Part shown: one piece after another, positions 27,290 through 36,310 of the stretch
Numbering within the stretch: position 1 is the first letter of the stretch
How the letters are laid out: every line of letters begins with the position of its first letter
Assembly: GCA_046269235.1 (NCBI GenBank)
Contig: JBJZOS010000007.1
Location: 88,443 to 152,442 of the forward strand
Source of the DNA: Soonwooa sp032078105
GTDB taxonomy: Bacteria; Bacteroidota; Bacteroidia; Flavobacteriales; Weeksellaceae
Direction: 5' to 3'
Length of the DNA stretch: 64,000 nucleotides
Notes under the pieces: model-generated
The model's input: only the letters and a program-made list of their open reading frames with translations
The model's database searches: none
What the model was told of the DNA's origin: nothing
Program-made: the position numbers and the translations under genes

Positions 27290-28309
27290 ATGAAAATTAT
27301 TGTTCCCATGGCTGGACGTGGCTCTAGGCTTCGTCCACATACATTAACTGTTCCTAAACCTCTTATCCCAATTGCAGGAAAACCAATCGTACAAAGATTA
27401 GTTGAAGATATCGCAAAAGTAGCTGGCGAAAAAATCGAAGAAATTGCATTTGTCATTGGTGATTTCGGGCCAGAAGTTGAAGTGTCTTTAGTTAAAATTG
27501 CTGAAGATCTTGGTGCCAAAGCTAGCATCTATACGCAAGATGAGCCTCTAGGAACTGCTCATGCTATTAAATGTGCCGAAAACTCTATGCAAGGTAATGT
27601 TGTCATAGCTTTTGCTGATACACTTTTCCGCGCAGACTTCCAGTTAGACACCAATTCTGATGGTGTTATTTGGGTTAAAAAAGTTGAGGACCCATCAGCA
27701 TTTGGCGTTGTAAAGCTAGATGAATACGGTTTTATTACCGACTTCGTTGAGAAGCCACAACAATTTGTTTCAGACTTAGCAATTATTGGTATCTATTATT
27801 TTAATAGTGCTGAAAAATTAATGTCTGAGATCAACTATATCATGGATAACGACATCAAATTCGGTGGCGAATATCAATTAACAACTGCTTTGGAAAACCT
27901 TCGTCAAAAAGGTGCTAAGTTCTCTTTAGGAAAAGTTGACGACTGGATGGATTGTGGTAACAAAAATGCGACAGTCGAGACCAATGGCAAGATTCTTCAG
28001 TACGAGAAAGAATCGATGGCGCAATTCCCAAGTTCTGCAAAAATCGAAAGTTCATTAATTATTCCGCCTTGTTTTATTGGTGAAAATGTTGAAATTAGCA
28101 ACTCAAAAATAGGGCCTAATGTCTCTCTAGGAAACGGAACAAAAATAATTAACTCCAACATTGACAACTCTCTAATCCAAGAAAAAACCATTATCGATCA
28201 TGGGAACCTTTCCAACTCGATGATTGGCAACTCTGCGCAATATTATGGTGTTGCAAGAGAAATTTCTTTGGGCGATTATTCGGTATTGGATTTCCTTTCT
28301 AAAGATTAA
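27290..28309 (+). CDS. Sugar-phosphate nucleotidyltransferase
   Basis: 339 residues. The N-terminal nucleotidyltransferase domain carries the pyrophosphorylase signature GRGSRLRPHTLTVPKPLIPI (9-28), a GTAHAI block (about 88-93), FADT with the metal-binding Asp (about 107-110) and the sugar-site VEKP (about 152-155). A C-terminal left-handed beta-helix of hexapeptide repeats (about 255-315: IESSLIIPPCFIGENVEISN...) follows. It forms an NDP-sugar from NTP and sugar-1-phosphate; whether glucose (dTDP/UDP) or mannose (GDP) cannot be decided. Fits with the upstream flippase as an envelope-glycan gene, but it has its own promoter. Confidence 0.87.
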   Translation: MKIIVPMAGRGSRLRPHTLTVPKPLIPIAGKPIVQRLVEDIAKVAGEKIEEIAFVIGDFGPEVEVSLVKIAEDLGAKASIYTQDEPLGTAHAIKCAENSMQGNVVIAFADTLFRADFQLDTNSDGVIWVKKVEDPSAFGVVKLDEYGFITDFVEKPQQFVSDLAIIGIYYFNSAEKLMSEINYIMDNDIKFGGEYQLTTALENLRQKGAKFSLGKVDDWMDCGNKNATVETNGKILQYEKESMAQFPSSAKIESSLIIPPCFIGENVEISNSKIGPNVSLGNGTKIINSNIDNSLIQEKTIIDHGNLSNSMIGNSAQYYGVAREISLGDYSVLDFLSKD

Positions 28310-28392
28310 AAAATAATCCTATAACATTTTGAGATTTAGCATCTAATTATTTTTAGAAGTTGGATCTCAAAATATCTTATCGCTGTTGGCGT

Positions 28393-28400
28393 TAATTTTG
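28393..28400 (+). promoter_or_regulatory. -7 box (TAATTTTG) of the DUF4292-M23-tatA operon
   Basis: Perfect TAnnTTTG match 24 nt before the ATG of the first gene. No -33 TTG at the usual spacing. Confidence 0.5.
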
Positions 28401-28424
28401 CAAAGCCTATCTAAAATTTAGAAA

Positions 28425-29231
28425 ATGAAAAATTTAGGAATCATCATATTTTCAGCGATTGCTCTAAGCTCTTGTCATACTCAAAAAAATGTTATAGAAA
28501 GCAGTTCTACACCAATAAGCGCTACAGAACCTGTCAAATCAAATTCGGAATTTTTCAATAAAATAACCGAAAAGTTAACTTTTGAACAAGTAAAAATTAA
28601 TAGCAAAATTAATATAGAAAACGGAAGTTTTATCCCGACACTTAATGCAACTATTTATATTGAAAATGGTCAAAAAACATGGATGAATTTGACGGCTTTG
28701 TTTATAAATGTTGCGCGAGGTATTGCAACGCCTGAAGGTGTAAAAGCCTATGAATCTTACAATAAAACTTATATAGATTCGGATTTTTCTTATTTAAATA
28801 ATCTTTTGAAAGTCGACTTTATCGATTATCAAGCCTTGCAAAATTTAATACTAGGAAAAACTTTTATCCCAATTAATGACCGTGATTTTGAATTAACTCA
28901 AAACGCCCAAGGTTATACTTTATCGTCTAAAAATAATATTAAAATAAATGTCGACTCTAAGACAACGGAATACACCGTAAAAAGTGTTTATTCTAGCGAT
29001 TTTAATTTAACAAAAGTCACGCTTAATAATTTAAGCAATCAAGATCAACTTGAAGTTTATTATAACAATTGGGAAAATTTTGAAGGAAATTCGTTCCCAA
29101 AAAACGTTAAAATAATTATAAAAGCTAAGAAAACAGACCAAATCTTAATCGAAAACACGAAATTTGATTTTTCCAAAATGGCAACGCCATATTCGGTGCC
29201 AAATAATTATAAAAAGACCGCGATTAAATGA
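28425..29231 (+). CDS. DUF4292 family lipoprotein
   Basis: 268 residues with a lipobox ALSSC (Cys17). The mature protein is beta-rich and matches the pattern of DUF4292, a Bacteroidetes family related in shape to LolA/LolB-like lipoprotein carriers (FEQVKINSKINIENGSF and FINVARGIATPEGVKAYE near the middle). Function is not established; an outer-membrane biogenesis role is an inference from fold. Its stop overlaps the next ATG (ATGA, 29228-29231), so it is translationally coupled to the M23 protein, a pairing commonly seen in this group. Confidence 0.85.
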   Translation: MKNLGIIIFSAIALSSCHTQKNVIESSSTPISATEPVKSNSEFFNKITEKLTFEQVKINSKINIENGSFIPTLNATIYIENGQKTWMNLTALFINVARGIATPEGVKAYESYNKTYIDSDFSYLNNLLKVDFIDYQALQNLILGKTFIPINDRDFELTQNAQGYTLSSKNNIKINVDSKTTEYTVKSVYSSDFNLTKVTLNNLSNQDQLEVYYNNWENFEGNSFPKNVKIIIKAKKTDQILIENTKFDFSKMATPYSVPNNYKKTAIK

Positions 29232-30787
29232 TAAAGAAGATTAGTTTTTTACTAAGCATTTTATTTTTCGGAAGCATTTTCGGCCAAAATACAAAAGAAC
29301 AGCTACAGAAGCAAAACGCTGATATTAAGAAGCAAATCGCAAACATTAACGCAGATTTAGCTAAGACTAAAAACGAATCAAAATTGTCGTTAGCATACCT
29401 TAATGCTGTTAATCAAAAAATCTCTCTTAGAGAAAAATCATACAACAATACTCAAAAAGAAAAGCGCTTTATAGAAGATGACATCTATAGATCTCAGCTT
29501 GAAATCAACAAAAACAAACGCGAACTCGGAAAATTGCGTGAAGATTACGCTGCAATTCTGGTAAAAGCTTATAAAAACAAAGGCGTACAAAATAAAGTAA
29601 TCTTTATCCTTTCTTCAAAAAGCATGGGAGAAGCTTTGCGTCGTATCCAGTATTTAAAACAATATTCGGAATATCAACAACGTAAAGCCGCTGAAATCAA
29701 CGATAAAGCAAACGAAATACAAAAAAATATTGCTAAAAAACAAAAAGCGGTCGGTGAAAAAGACAACCTTCTTCTTAACCAAAAGAAAGAACTAGCAGCT
29801 ATCGAAGTTGAAAGAGGTCAAAAGGAGGCGCTTCTTGCTGAATTCAAACAAAACGAAACAAAATTAACCGCCGAGTTAAAACAAAAACAAACGCAACAAA
29901 AATCTTTAGAAGCTCAAATTCGTGCGATCATAAATGAAGAAATTCGTGCAGCTAAAGCCAAAGCGGAAGCAGAGAAAAAGGCAGAAGAAGAACGTAAACG
30001 TCAAGCCATGATTGCAGCGGCTAAAGAAAAGGCCCGAATTGACGCAGAAAATAAAGCTAAAGCAGAAGCTCTAGAAAGAGAACGTAAAGCCTTAGAAGAA
30101 GAAACTCGAAAAGCAAGAGAACTAGCTGTTAAAAAAGCTGCGGATGAGAAAAAACGTGCCGACGAAGCTGCTAAAGCCGAATCTGACGCCAAAGCAGAAG
30201 CTAGAAGAATAATTGCAGAAAAAGAAGCTAACGAAGCTAAAGCCAGAGCCAAAGCGGCGGAAGATCGCCTAGCAGCTGCGAAAGCGGCAGAAGCTGCCCT
30301 TGACAAGAAAAAAGACGAGGAAAAACAGGCCATCGAAACCAAAACAATGAAGGCGTTTGGCGTGGGTAGTGTAACGGCAGGTAGCAATTTTGCGGAGAGT
30401 AAGGGAAGAATTGGCTTCCCAGTAGAGAGAGGAAATATTACACATCGTTTTGGACGTCAACAACACCCTGTATTTAAAAATATTTGGGAAGAAAACAATG
30501 GTATTAAAATCGCTGTAAGTGCTGGTACAAAAGCACGTTGCGTATTCCCAGGCGTGGTATCAACTGTTATTGTTGACGGTGGGACCAAAACTGTTATGGT
30601 GAAACACGGTAATTATTTTACAGTATATTCTAATCTTTCTAACGTGTATGTAAAATCGAACCAAACTGTTTCTGCAGGAACACAAATTGGAGAAATTACA
30701 ACAAGTCTAGATGGTTCTTACACATTAGATTTCCAAATTTGGAATGGGACAAGTCCCGTCGATCCAATGGGTTGGGTATCATATTAA
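29228..30787 (+). CDS. EnvC-like murein hydrolase activator / M23 family protein
   Basis: 519 residues: signal peptide (about 1-20), a coiled coil covering about 22-240, then a very Ala/Lys/Glu-rich helical stretch to about 365 (KAEAEKKAEEERKRQAM-type repeats), and a C-terminal LytM/M23 domain (about 390-519) beginning GRIGFPVERGNITHRFG. The LytM active site normally has HxxxD and HxH; here the first motif reads RFGRQQHPVFKN and the HxH position reads VMVKHGNY, so parts of the zinc site appear degenerate, as in EnvC, which activates amidases rather than cutting itself. Expected role: control of cell-wall splitting at division. ATGA overlap with DUF4292. Confidence 0.88.
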   Translation: MIKKISFLLSILFFGSIFGQNTKEQLQKQNADIKKQIANINADLAKTKNESKLSLAYLNAVNQKISLREKSYNNTQKEKRFIEDDIYRSQLEINKNKRELGKLREDYAAILVKAYKNKGVQNKVIFILSSKSMGEALRRIQYLKQYSEYQQRKAAEINDKANEIQKNIAKKQKAVGEKDNLLLNQKKELAAIEVERGQKEALLAEFKQNETKLTAELKQKQTQQKSLEAQIRAIINEEIRAAKAKAEAEKKAEEERKRQAMIAAAKEKARIDAENKAKAEALERERKALEEETRKARELAVKKAADEKKRADEAAKAESDAKAEARRIIAEKEANEAKARAKAAEDRLAAAKAAEAALDKKKDEEKQAIETKTMKAFGVGSVTAGSNFAESKGRIGFPVERGNITHRFGRQQHPVFKNIWEENNGIKIAVSAGTKARCVFPGVVSTVIVDGGTKTVMVKHGNYFTVYSNLSNVYVKSNQTVSAGTQIGEITTSLDGSYTLDFQIWNGTSPVDPMGWVSY

Positions 30788-30804
30788 AAAATAACGTAAC
30801 TTTG
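30772..30804 (+). promoter_or_regulatory. Internal promoter before tatA
   Basis: TTG (30772-30774, inside the end of the M23 gene), 22 nt spacer, TAACTTTG (30797-30804), 21 nt before the tatA ATG. Confidence 0.5.
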
Positions 30805-30825
30805 TCAAATCAAAAAACGTAAAAA

Positions 30826-31023
30826 ATGTATCATTCATTAGCCATATTAGCAATTTCTTGGCAACACATCTTAATCGTTGCCTTAGTACTTTTATTATTA
30901 TTCGGAGGTAAAAAAATCCCTGAACTGATGAAAGGTCTAGGCTCAGGAATTAAAGAATTCAAAGATGCCGTAAAAGAGGAAGACAAAAAGCCTGACAACA
31001 ATAATTCTGCGACTAACAACTAG
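30826..31023 (+). CDS. tatA: Twin-arginine translocase subunit TatA/TatE
   Basis: 65 residues. One N-terminal transmembrane helix (about 12-24, HILIVALVLLLLF) is followed by the hallmark FGGKKIPELMKGLGSGIKEFK amphipathic helix and a short charged tail ending in Asn. TatA oligomers form the pore through which folded, twin-arginine-signal proteins cross the inner membrane. tatC is not in the window. A -7 box lies 21 nt upstream, so the gene can be transcribed separately from the M23 gene. Confidence 0.94.
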   Translation: MYHSLAILAISWQHILIVALVLLLLFGGKKIPELMKGLGSGIKEFKDAVKEEDKKPDNNNSATNN

Positions 31024-31026
31024 CAA

Positions 31027-31641
31027 ATGAATTTTGTAGAAAAGGCTTGGGATATCTTTAATCAGTCGATTAAGGACTATCATCAATTAGACCACGTCGA
31101 TACTTTAGAAAACAATCCGTTCCAAACTTCAAGCTTGGAACATTTTTTGTATACAAAGAATTGGATTGACACCGTACAATGGCATTTGGAGGATATTATC
31201 CGTGATGAGAACATCAATCCGGTTGACGCTCTACAACTAAAACGTCGTATCGATTCCTCTAATCAAAAAAGAACAGATTTAGTAGAAAACATTGATGATT
31301 GGTTCCTGGAGAAGTTCAAAAATATCACTCCGAAAAATGATGCAAAAATTAACTCTGAAACGCTAGCTTGGGCTATTGACAGATTATCGATTTTAGCATT
31401 AAAAATATACCACATGAATCAAGAAGTTATCCGAGAGGATGCTTCCGCTGAACATGTTGCCAAATGTTCTGCAAAGTTAAATGTACTGCTAGAACAGAAA
31501 AAAGACCTCATGACTGCGATAGACCAATTGTTGATTGATATTGAAAACGGTGATGTTAAGATGAAAACGTATAAGCAGATGAAAATGTATAATGACGAAT
31601 CTCTTAACCCAATCTTATATCAAAAAGCACAAAAAAAATGA
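31027..31641 (+). CDS. DUF4254 family protein
   Basis: 204-residue, all-helical, predicted cytosolic protein starting 3 bp after tatA. The pattern (NPFQTSSLEHFLYTKNWIDT, WHLEDIIRDE, LKRRIDSSNQKRTDLVE, and a closing KQMKMYNDESLNPILY) matches the DUF4254 family, found mostly in Bacteroidetes, often next to lipopolysaccharide or tat genes. No catalytic motif is evident and the function is unknown. The next gene overlaps it by 4 bp (ATGA). Confidence 0.87.
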   Translation: MNFVEKAWDIFNQSIKDYHQLDHVDTLENNPFQTSSLEHFLYTKNWIDTVQWHLEDIIRDENINPVDALQLKRRIDSSNQKRTDLVENIDDWFLEKFKNITPKNDAKINSETLAWAIDRLSILALKIYHMNQEVIREDASAEHVAKCSAKLNVLLEQKKDLMTAIDQLLIDIENGDVKMKTYKQMKMYNDESLNPILYQKAQKK

Positions 31642-32099
31642 TTCGCTGGATTGGATTTTTATTAGTCATATTTTCTTTAGGACTTAGTTCTTGCTCGAGT
31701 GAGGCAGGCTTCTATGCAGAAAATACTTTTTCATCAGATTTACCCTTAGCTACCGAAAGAAATGTCTCTCCGGAAAGGATTACTTATAGTTCCACAATTT
31801 CTAACTTAGTATCTACTTTTCCGAAATTTAAAAATGTTGCGGTTAACAATCAAGTAAGAGAGTTAAAACAAAATTTGATAAATTATCTTTACGCTATTCA
31901 AACGTCTAATGATAAAGAAAAGAAGAAATCCTTAAAATCTTTCGAAGACAATTACAAAAGCATCCAAAAACTTAGAAAGCATCTTAAAACTGATGACGAC
32001 CAAGTCCTTAACCGATATCTAGTTAAAATCAAAACTAATATCAGTCTTTTGGAAGCTGTTGAAAAAAGCGAATCGCAAACTACAGTTAGCTCCAACTAA
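31638..32099 (+). CDS. Hypothetical lipoprotein
   Basis: 153 residues with a lipobox GLSSC (Cys19). The mature part is largely helical and Lys-rich (NYLYAIQTSNDKEKKKSLKS), with no motif I recognise. It begins inside the stop of DUF4254 (ATGA) and is followed 17 bp later by ribA, so it is part of the same run of genes. Function unknown. Confidence 0.8.
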   Translation: MIRWIGFLLVIFSLGLSSCSSEAGFYAENTFSSDLPLATERNVSPERITYSSTISNLVSTFPKFKNVAVNNQVRELKQNLINYLYAIQTSNDKEKKKSLKSFEDNYKSIQKLRKHLKTDDDQVLNRYLVKIKTNISLLEAVEKSESQTTVSSN

Positions 32100-32116
32100 T
32101 AAACTTTCTAAAACCC

Positions 32117-32713
32117 ATGCTCAAAATTCAAGCTGAAGCACATGTACCGACAGAGTTGGGCAACTTCAGAATCGTAGCTTTTTCTGATCGCGATGACGAT
32201 TGGATGCCTCATATGGCGATTATTGCTAACAATACAGATTTTTCTAAAGCGGTTAATGTAAGATTCCATTCAGAATGTATCACGGGTGAAGTTTTCCATT
32301 CTTTAAAATGTGAATGTGGACCTCAACTAGATGCCGCACTTTCTTATATAGATAAAAATGGTGGCGTTGTTGTATACCTAAGACAAGAAGGCCGTAATAT
32401 TGGCATCATTAACAAGCTTAAAGCTTACGCGCTACAAGAAAAAGGCTTTGACACCGTTGAGGCGAACCTAAAATTAGGGCTTCCAGCAGATGGAAGAAAA
32501 TTTGATGTGGCGATAGAGATTTTAAATATTTTAGGGATTAAGGAAGTCAACTTAATGACCAACAATCCAGAAAAGCTAAAATATGTTGAGGAAAGCAATA
32601 TCAAACTAAACTCACGCATACCATTGCAGATTGAGGCGAACGAAAACAGCTCTTCTTATCTTAAAACAAAAAAAGAATTCTTCGGTCATCTTCTTAACGA
32701 CAAAGATTTATAA
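32117..32713 (+). CDS. ribA: GTP cyclohydrolase II
   Basis: 198 residues. Opens the imidazole ring of GTP to give formate and 2,5-diamino-6-ribosylamino-pyrimidinone phosphate, first step of riboflavin synthesis. RFHSECITGEVFHS (49-62) includes the first zinc ligand C54; C65 and C67 (LKCECG) complete the zinc site. LRQEGRNIGI (88-97) and the late TNNPEKLKYVEE (GTP-recognition and catalytic region) are present. It is stand-alone, not fused to RibB. No FMN riboswitch is visible in front, and the strong hairpin at the end closes the gene run from DUF4292 onward. Confidence 0.95.
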   Translation: MLKIQAEAHVPTELGNFRIVAFSDRDDDWMPHMAIIANNTDFSKAVNVRFHSECITGEVFHSLKCECGPQLDAALSYIDKNGGVVVYLRQEGRNIGIINKLKAYALQEKGFDTVEANLKLGLPADGRKFDVAIEILNILGIKEVNLMTNNPEKLKYVEESNIKLNSRIPLQIEANENSSSYLKTKKEFFGHLLNDKDL

Positions 32714-32720
32714 ATAATAA

Positions 32721-32750
32721 AAAAGCGAGAAAATTATTTCTCGCTTTTTT
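32721..32750 (+). terminator. Bidirectional terminator after ribA
   Basis: Stem AAAAGCGAGAAA / TTTCTCGCTTTT (12 bp) with a 4-nt loop, A-rich and T-rich on its two sides, between convergent ribA and the minus-strand lipoprotein. Confidence 0.9.
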
Positions 32751-32765
32751 ATTATAAATATTACT

Positions 32766-33287
32766 TTACTTTAAGCCAACTACTTTAGAATCATCAATTT
32801 TGTAACGCTGGATAACTTCGTCGTAACTCATTTTTGATAAATCTGTGTTAGCACCTTTACCGAACTCAGCAGGAACAAGCACTACCCTGAATGTCTGATT
32901 TTGAGAATACTCCGGCGTTGTACTTATATCGTAAGTCGATTCAACATAAATTGTAAAATCGTTAACGGAATAATCAAAATCGTAATTAACCTCTTGATTA
33001 TTAGCTAAATATATAGTTTTTGGTATCGCTCCCCAAATTGGTTTACCGTTATTAAGACTTCCTTCCTTTCTAAAAATAAGTACAAAATCTTGATCCAACA
33101 TTGGTTTAGTAAAACTTTGTCGATATGAGTTATTTGCGTTTGTGAAATTAATTCCCTTTAAATCATAAACTTGAGGATAATCAACAGGTGTTGGAACTTC
33201 TTGGACGATTTCTCGGTCTGTTGTACAGCTAACGACTGTCCCAAAAGCAAAAAGAGATAATGCTGATATAGTCAAATACTTTTTCAT
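32766..33287 (-). CDS. Hypothetical lipoprotein
   Basis: 173 residues with a lipobox (TVVSC, Cys21). The mature domain is beta-rich with aromatic strands (FVLIFRKEG, IYLANNQEVNYDFDYSV, FRVVLVPAEFGKG) and a C-terminal SKMSYDEVIQRYKIDD. That last pattern (acidic, then YxxVxxxYxI) recurs at the end of several small flavobacterial lipoproteins, including the broken collagen-like one at 53673-54212 of this window (EAVKRYYHLKD). Function unknown. Divergent from the GH3 gene. Confidence 0.8.
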   Translation of the reverse strand: MKKYLTISALSLFAFGTVVSCTTDREIVQEVPTPVDYPQVYDLKGINFTNANNSYRQSFTKPMLDQDFVLIFRKEGSLNNGKPIWGAIPKTIYLANNQEVNYDFDYSVNDFTIYVESTYDISTTPEYSQNQTFRVVLVPAEFGKGANTDLSKMSYDEVIQRYKIDDSKVVGLK

Positions 33288-33400
33288 AGTTTTAAAATTT
33301 ATTCGTTAAACAATTGCTCGCAAAATATGTACCACAAATCTTTTTTAATAAAAAATGAAGGTATATCTTTATACTCACTTAATTTTTAGATAAGGAAAAA

Positions 33401-35086
33401 ATGAAAAGGTTAATTCTAGCAGTCACAATTTTTGGTTCAATTTTTAATAAAGCACAATATGTTCCTAAAAACATTAGCAAAGAAGATACAAAGAAGGCGA
33501 AAGAATGGGTTGACAAAACCTACAATCAACTTTCTGAGGACCAAAAGCTAGGACAACTTTTTATTGTGGCTTTGTACACTAACAAAGGCATCGATCATAT
33601 CCAAGAAATTAGAAATTTAGTAACCAAAGAACAAATCGGCGGACTTATCTTAATGCAAGATGATGCTGCGATGGAAATTAATTTGGTTAACGAATTCCAA
33701 TCAAGATCCAAAGTACCAATGATGATTGGTATGGACGCCGAATGGGGACTTTTCCAAAGAATTGCGAAAGCTTACAAATTTCCTTGGGCAATAACATTGG
33801 GAGCTATTCAAGACGAAAAGTTAGTCTATGACATGGCAGCCAAAATCGCTGCTGACTGCAAACGAATGGGAATTAACTGGGATTTTGCGCCAGTTGTCGA
33901 CGTTAACACCAACCCAAGCAACCCTATTATTGGGAATCGCTCTTTTGGTTCGGATGTTAATAATGTTATTAAAAAAGCAAGTTCGTATTCTCATGGTTTA
34001 CAAGACAACAACATACTTGCTGCGATAAAGCATTTCCCTGGACATGGCGACACAAGTGCAGATTCTCATTACGATTTACCACTTGTTGATCATAAAATCG
34101 ATAGACTTGATCAAATAGAATTAGCGCCTTATAAAAATTTAATAAAAGAAGGTATCGGCGGCGTTATGGTAGCGCATCTTTATGTTCCTGCTTTAGAAAA
34201 AGAAGCCAATGTTCCAGCGTCAATTTCAAAAAGTATTATCACAGATCTACTTAAAAATAAACTTGGTTACAAAGGTTTGATAATTACAGATGCTCTTAAT
34301 ATGGGCGCTGTCGCCAACCGTTATCAGCCAGGGCAATTGGATGCTTTAGCCTTTAAAGCTGGCAATGATATTATGTTATTCTCACAAGGGGTTAAAGAAG
34401 GAAAACGTCTTATTGCTGAAGGACTTTCGAAGGGAGAAATCTCAAAAGATCGTTTGGAAGAAAGTGTTAAAAAAATTCTTTTAACTAAGTATTATTTAGG
34501 TTTAAACAAATACGAAAACAAGAATCCTGACAACGTCATTGCGGATCTCAACAATGCGTCGCACCAACAGTTAGTACAAAGTCTTTACGAAAATGCTTTA
34601 ACACTGTTAAAAGATGACAAACAACTTCTTCCATTGAAATCGACTGACAAAATATATTATCTTCCACTAGAAGAAGCGCCTTACAACACTTTCGCAAATG
34701 TCTTAAAATCAAATCTTAATGTTGAAGTTATCACGACTTCTCAAGTAAATAAACTTTCTAAAAACTCTAAGCTAATCATCGGGGTTCACAAGGATAATAC
34801 CACAGCTTACAAACCCTATAAAATTTCCGAAACGTCAAAGCAAATAATCCTAAAAGCAGCAAAAAGCAATCAAGTCATTCTTGACATTTTTGGAAGTCCG
34901 TATGCTTTAAGAGATTTGGACACTACTAATATTTCGACGGTTTTGGTATCTTACGAAAACAACGATGATTCGCAAAAAGCTAGTGTTAATGGTCTAATCG
35001 GCAAAACCAAAATCTCTGGTAGACTTCCGGTTTTGGTTAATGATACATGGCAGTTTGGCGCAGGATCTACTTTAGAAAATAAATAA
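33401..35086 (+). CDS. Glycoside hydrolase family 3 beta-N-acetylhexosaminidase
   Basis: 561 residues with a signal peptide (cleavage near NKAQ). The GH3 N-terminal TIM barrel shows GMDAEWG (110-116), NRSFGSD (179-185), the NagZ-type acid/base loop KHFPGHGDTSADSH (210-223) with the His-Asp pair, and the nucleophile D297 in ITDALNMGAV. The flexible His/Asp loop identifies a beta-N-acetylglucosaminidase of the NagZ type, involved in peptidoglycan turnover. A short C-terminal alpha/beta domain (about 390-561) follows. Many Bacteroidetes homologues carry an additional beta-lactamase-like domain; it is absent here. Exported, unlike cytosolic NagZ. Confidence 0.92.
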   Translation: MKRLILAVTIFGSIFNKAQYVPKNISKEDTKKAKEWVDKTYNQLSEDQKLGQLFIVALYTNKGIDHIQEIRNLVTKEQIGGLILMQDDAAMEINLVNEFQSRSKVPMMIGMDAEWGLFQRIAKAYKFPWAITLGAIQDEKLVYDMAAKIAADCKRMGINWDFAPVVDVNTNPSNPIIGNRSFGSDVNNVIKKASSYSHGLQDNNILAAIKHFPGHGDTSADSHYDLPLVDHKIDRLDQIELAPYKNLIKEGIGGVMVAHLYVPALEKEANVPASISKSIITDLLKNKLGYKGLIITDALNMGAVANRYQPGQLDALAFKAGNDIMLFSQGVKEGKRLIAEGLSKGEISKDRLEESVKKILLTKYYLGLNKYENKNPDNVIADLNNASHQQLVQSLYENALTLLKDDKQLLPLKSTDKIYYLPLEEAPYNTFANVLKSNLNVEVITTSQVNKLSKNSKLIIGVHKDNTTAYKPYKISETSKQIILKAAKSNQVILDIFGSPYALRDLDTTNISTVLVSYENNDDSQKASVNGLIGKTKISGRLPVLVNDTWQFGAGSTLENK

Positions 35087-35151
35087 ATTTTAACTTAGAA
35101 AACGGAATTTATCAATGAGCGAAATTGTAGAAAACAATAACATCGCTTTAA

Positions 35152-35159
35152 TAATTTTG
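35152..35159 (+). promoter_or_regulatory. -7 box (TAATTTTG) before bshA
   Basis: Perfect TAnnTTTG 26 nt before ATG 35186. The nearest TTG (35125-35127) is 24 nt upstream, slightly further than usual. Confidence 0.5.
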
Positions 35160-35185
35160 ATAAATTGTCACCTCAAAATAATACA

Positions 35186-36310
35186 ATGAAAATAGGAATT
35201 TTATGCTACCCAACTTATGGTGGAAGTGGTATCGTGGCAACTGAATTAGGAATGATCCTCGCCAGTCAAGGTCACGAAGTACATTTTATAAGTTCGAATT
35301 TGCCGGCAAGATTGGATATGACGCGCGCCAACATTTTCTTCCATAAAGTACAAGTAGAAAATTATCCTCTTTTCAAATTCCCACCTTATGACATTGCTTT
35401 ATCATCGACAATCTATCAAGTTGTGAAGGTTTATGATTTGGATATTTTGCATGCGCATTATGCGATTCCGTTTGCATATTCAGCATTTTATGCGAAACAA
35501 ATGTTGAAGGAAGACAACAAAGACATTCCGTTAATTACGACGCTTCACGGGACAGATATCACTTTGGTTGGGCAACATCCTAGTTACAATAAAGCGGTTG
35601 AGTTTTCAATAAACCAATCAGATGCGATTACATCAGTATCAGAAAGCTTGAAACAAGATACACTTAAAAATTTCCATATCAAAAAAGAAATTCAAGTCAT
35701 TAATAACTTTATTGACAACAAACTTTTTGATATGGAAAATAGTTGTTGTCGTGATCAATTTGCAAATAAAGGCGAAAAGATTTTAATACACGTTTCTAAT
35801 TTACGCCCAGTAAAGCGAATTAAGGATGTTTTAGAAATATTTAAAAATGTTCAAAAAAGTATAAATTCTAAACTGGTCATTATTGGCGAAGGTCTTGATA
35901 TGGAAATCATCAATAATTTTCTGAGCAACAATCCTGAACTAATTACTAAAATCAGACTTCTTGGAAAAGTTGACGATTTACAAAGAATTTTGAAATTGTC
36001 TGATGTCTTTCTACTTCCATCAGAACAGGAAAGTTTTGGTCTTGCAGCCCTGGAAGCTATGGCAGCAGGCGTACCTGTCATCAGTAGTAACGCTGGCGGA
36101 ATACCAGAAGTTAACATCCATGGAAAAACTGGGTTTGTAGCAAATATTGGCGATGTAGAGCGTATGACAAAATATGCGATCGAATTGCTTTCTGATGAAA
36201 AACTTTTAGCAGACATGAAACTTAATGCCAAAGAAAATGCGGAACTATTCGATATCAAAAATATAATTCCGCAGTATATTGCGCTCTATAATAAGCTTTT
36301 AAAAAAATAA
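35186..36310 (+). CDS. bshA: N-acetyl-alpha-D-glucosaminyl L-malate synthase
   Basis: 374 residues from ATG 35186 (MKIGILCYPTYGGSG); an upstream TTG in frame adds seven unlikely residues. A GT4 retaining glycosyltransferase that joins GlcNAc from UDP-GlcNAc to L-malate, first step of bacillithiol synthesis. Diagnostic segments: CYPTYGGSGIVATELG, HYAIPFAYSAFYAKQML, TTLHGTDITLVGQHPSY and the GT4 donor-site EQESFGLAALEAMAAGVPV with the E-x7-E pair. Implies bacillithiol as a low-molecular-weight thiol; bshB and bshC are not in the window. The stop abuts, without spacing, the stop of the convergent methyltransferase gene. Confidence 0.93.
   Translation: MKIGILCYPTYGGSGIVATELGMILASQGHEVHFISSNLPARLDMTRANIFFHKVQVENYPLFKFPPYDIALSSTIYQVVKVYDLDILHAHYAIPFAYSAFYAKQMLKEDNKDIPLITTLHGTDITLVGQHPSYNKAVEFSINQSDAITSVSESLKQDTLKNFHIKKEIQVINNFIDNKLFDMENSCCRDQFANKGEKILIHVSNLRPVKRIKDVLEIFKNVQKSINSKLVIIGEGLDMEIINNFLSNNPELITKIRLLGKVDDLQRILKLSDVFLLPSEQESFGLAALEAMAAGVPVISSNAGGIPEVNIHGKTGFVANIGDVERMTKYAIELLSDEKLLADMKLNAKENAELFDIKNIIPQYIALYNKLLKK

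Noticed and set aside
30001..30387. 128-residue Ala/Ser-rich ORF on the minus strand
   Set aside because: Shadow of the Ala/Lys/Glu-rich repeats of the M23 protein.
32100..32116. FMN riboswitch before ribA
   Set aside because: Only 17 bp separate ribA from the preceding gene, far too little for the aptamer, and no FMN-box motifs occur nearby.
35165..35185. TTG start for bshA seven codons upstream
   Set aside because: The conserved protein begins at ATG 35186 and a -7 box lies just before; the extra residues are not conserved.
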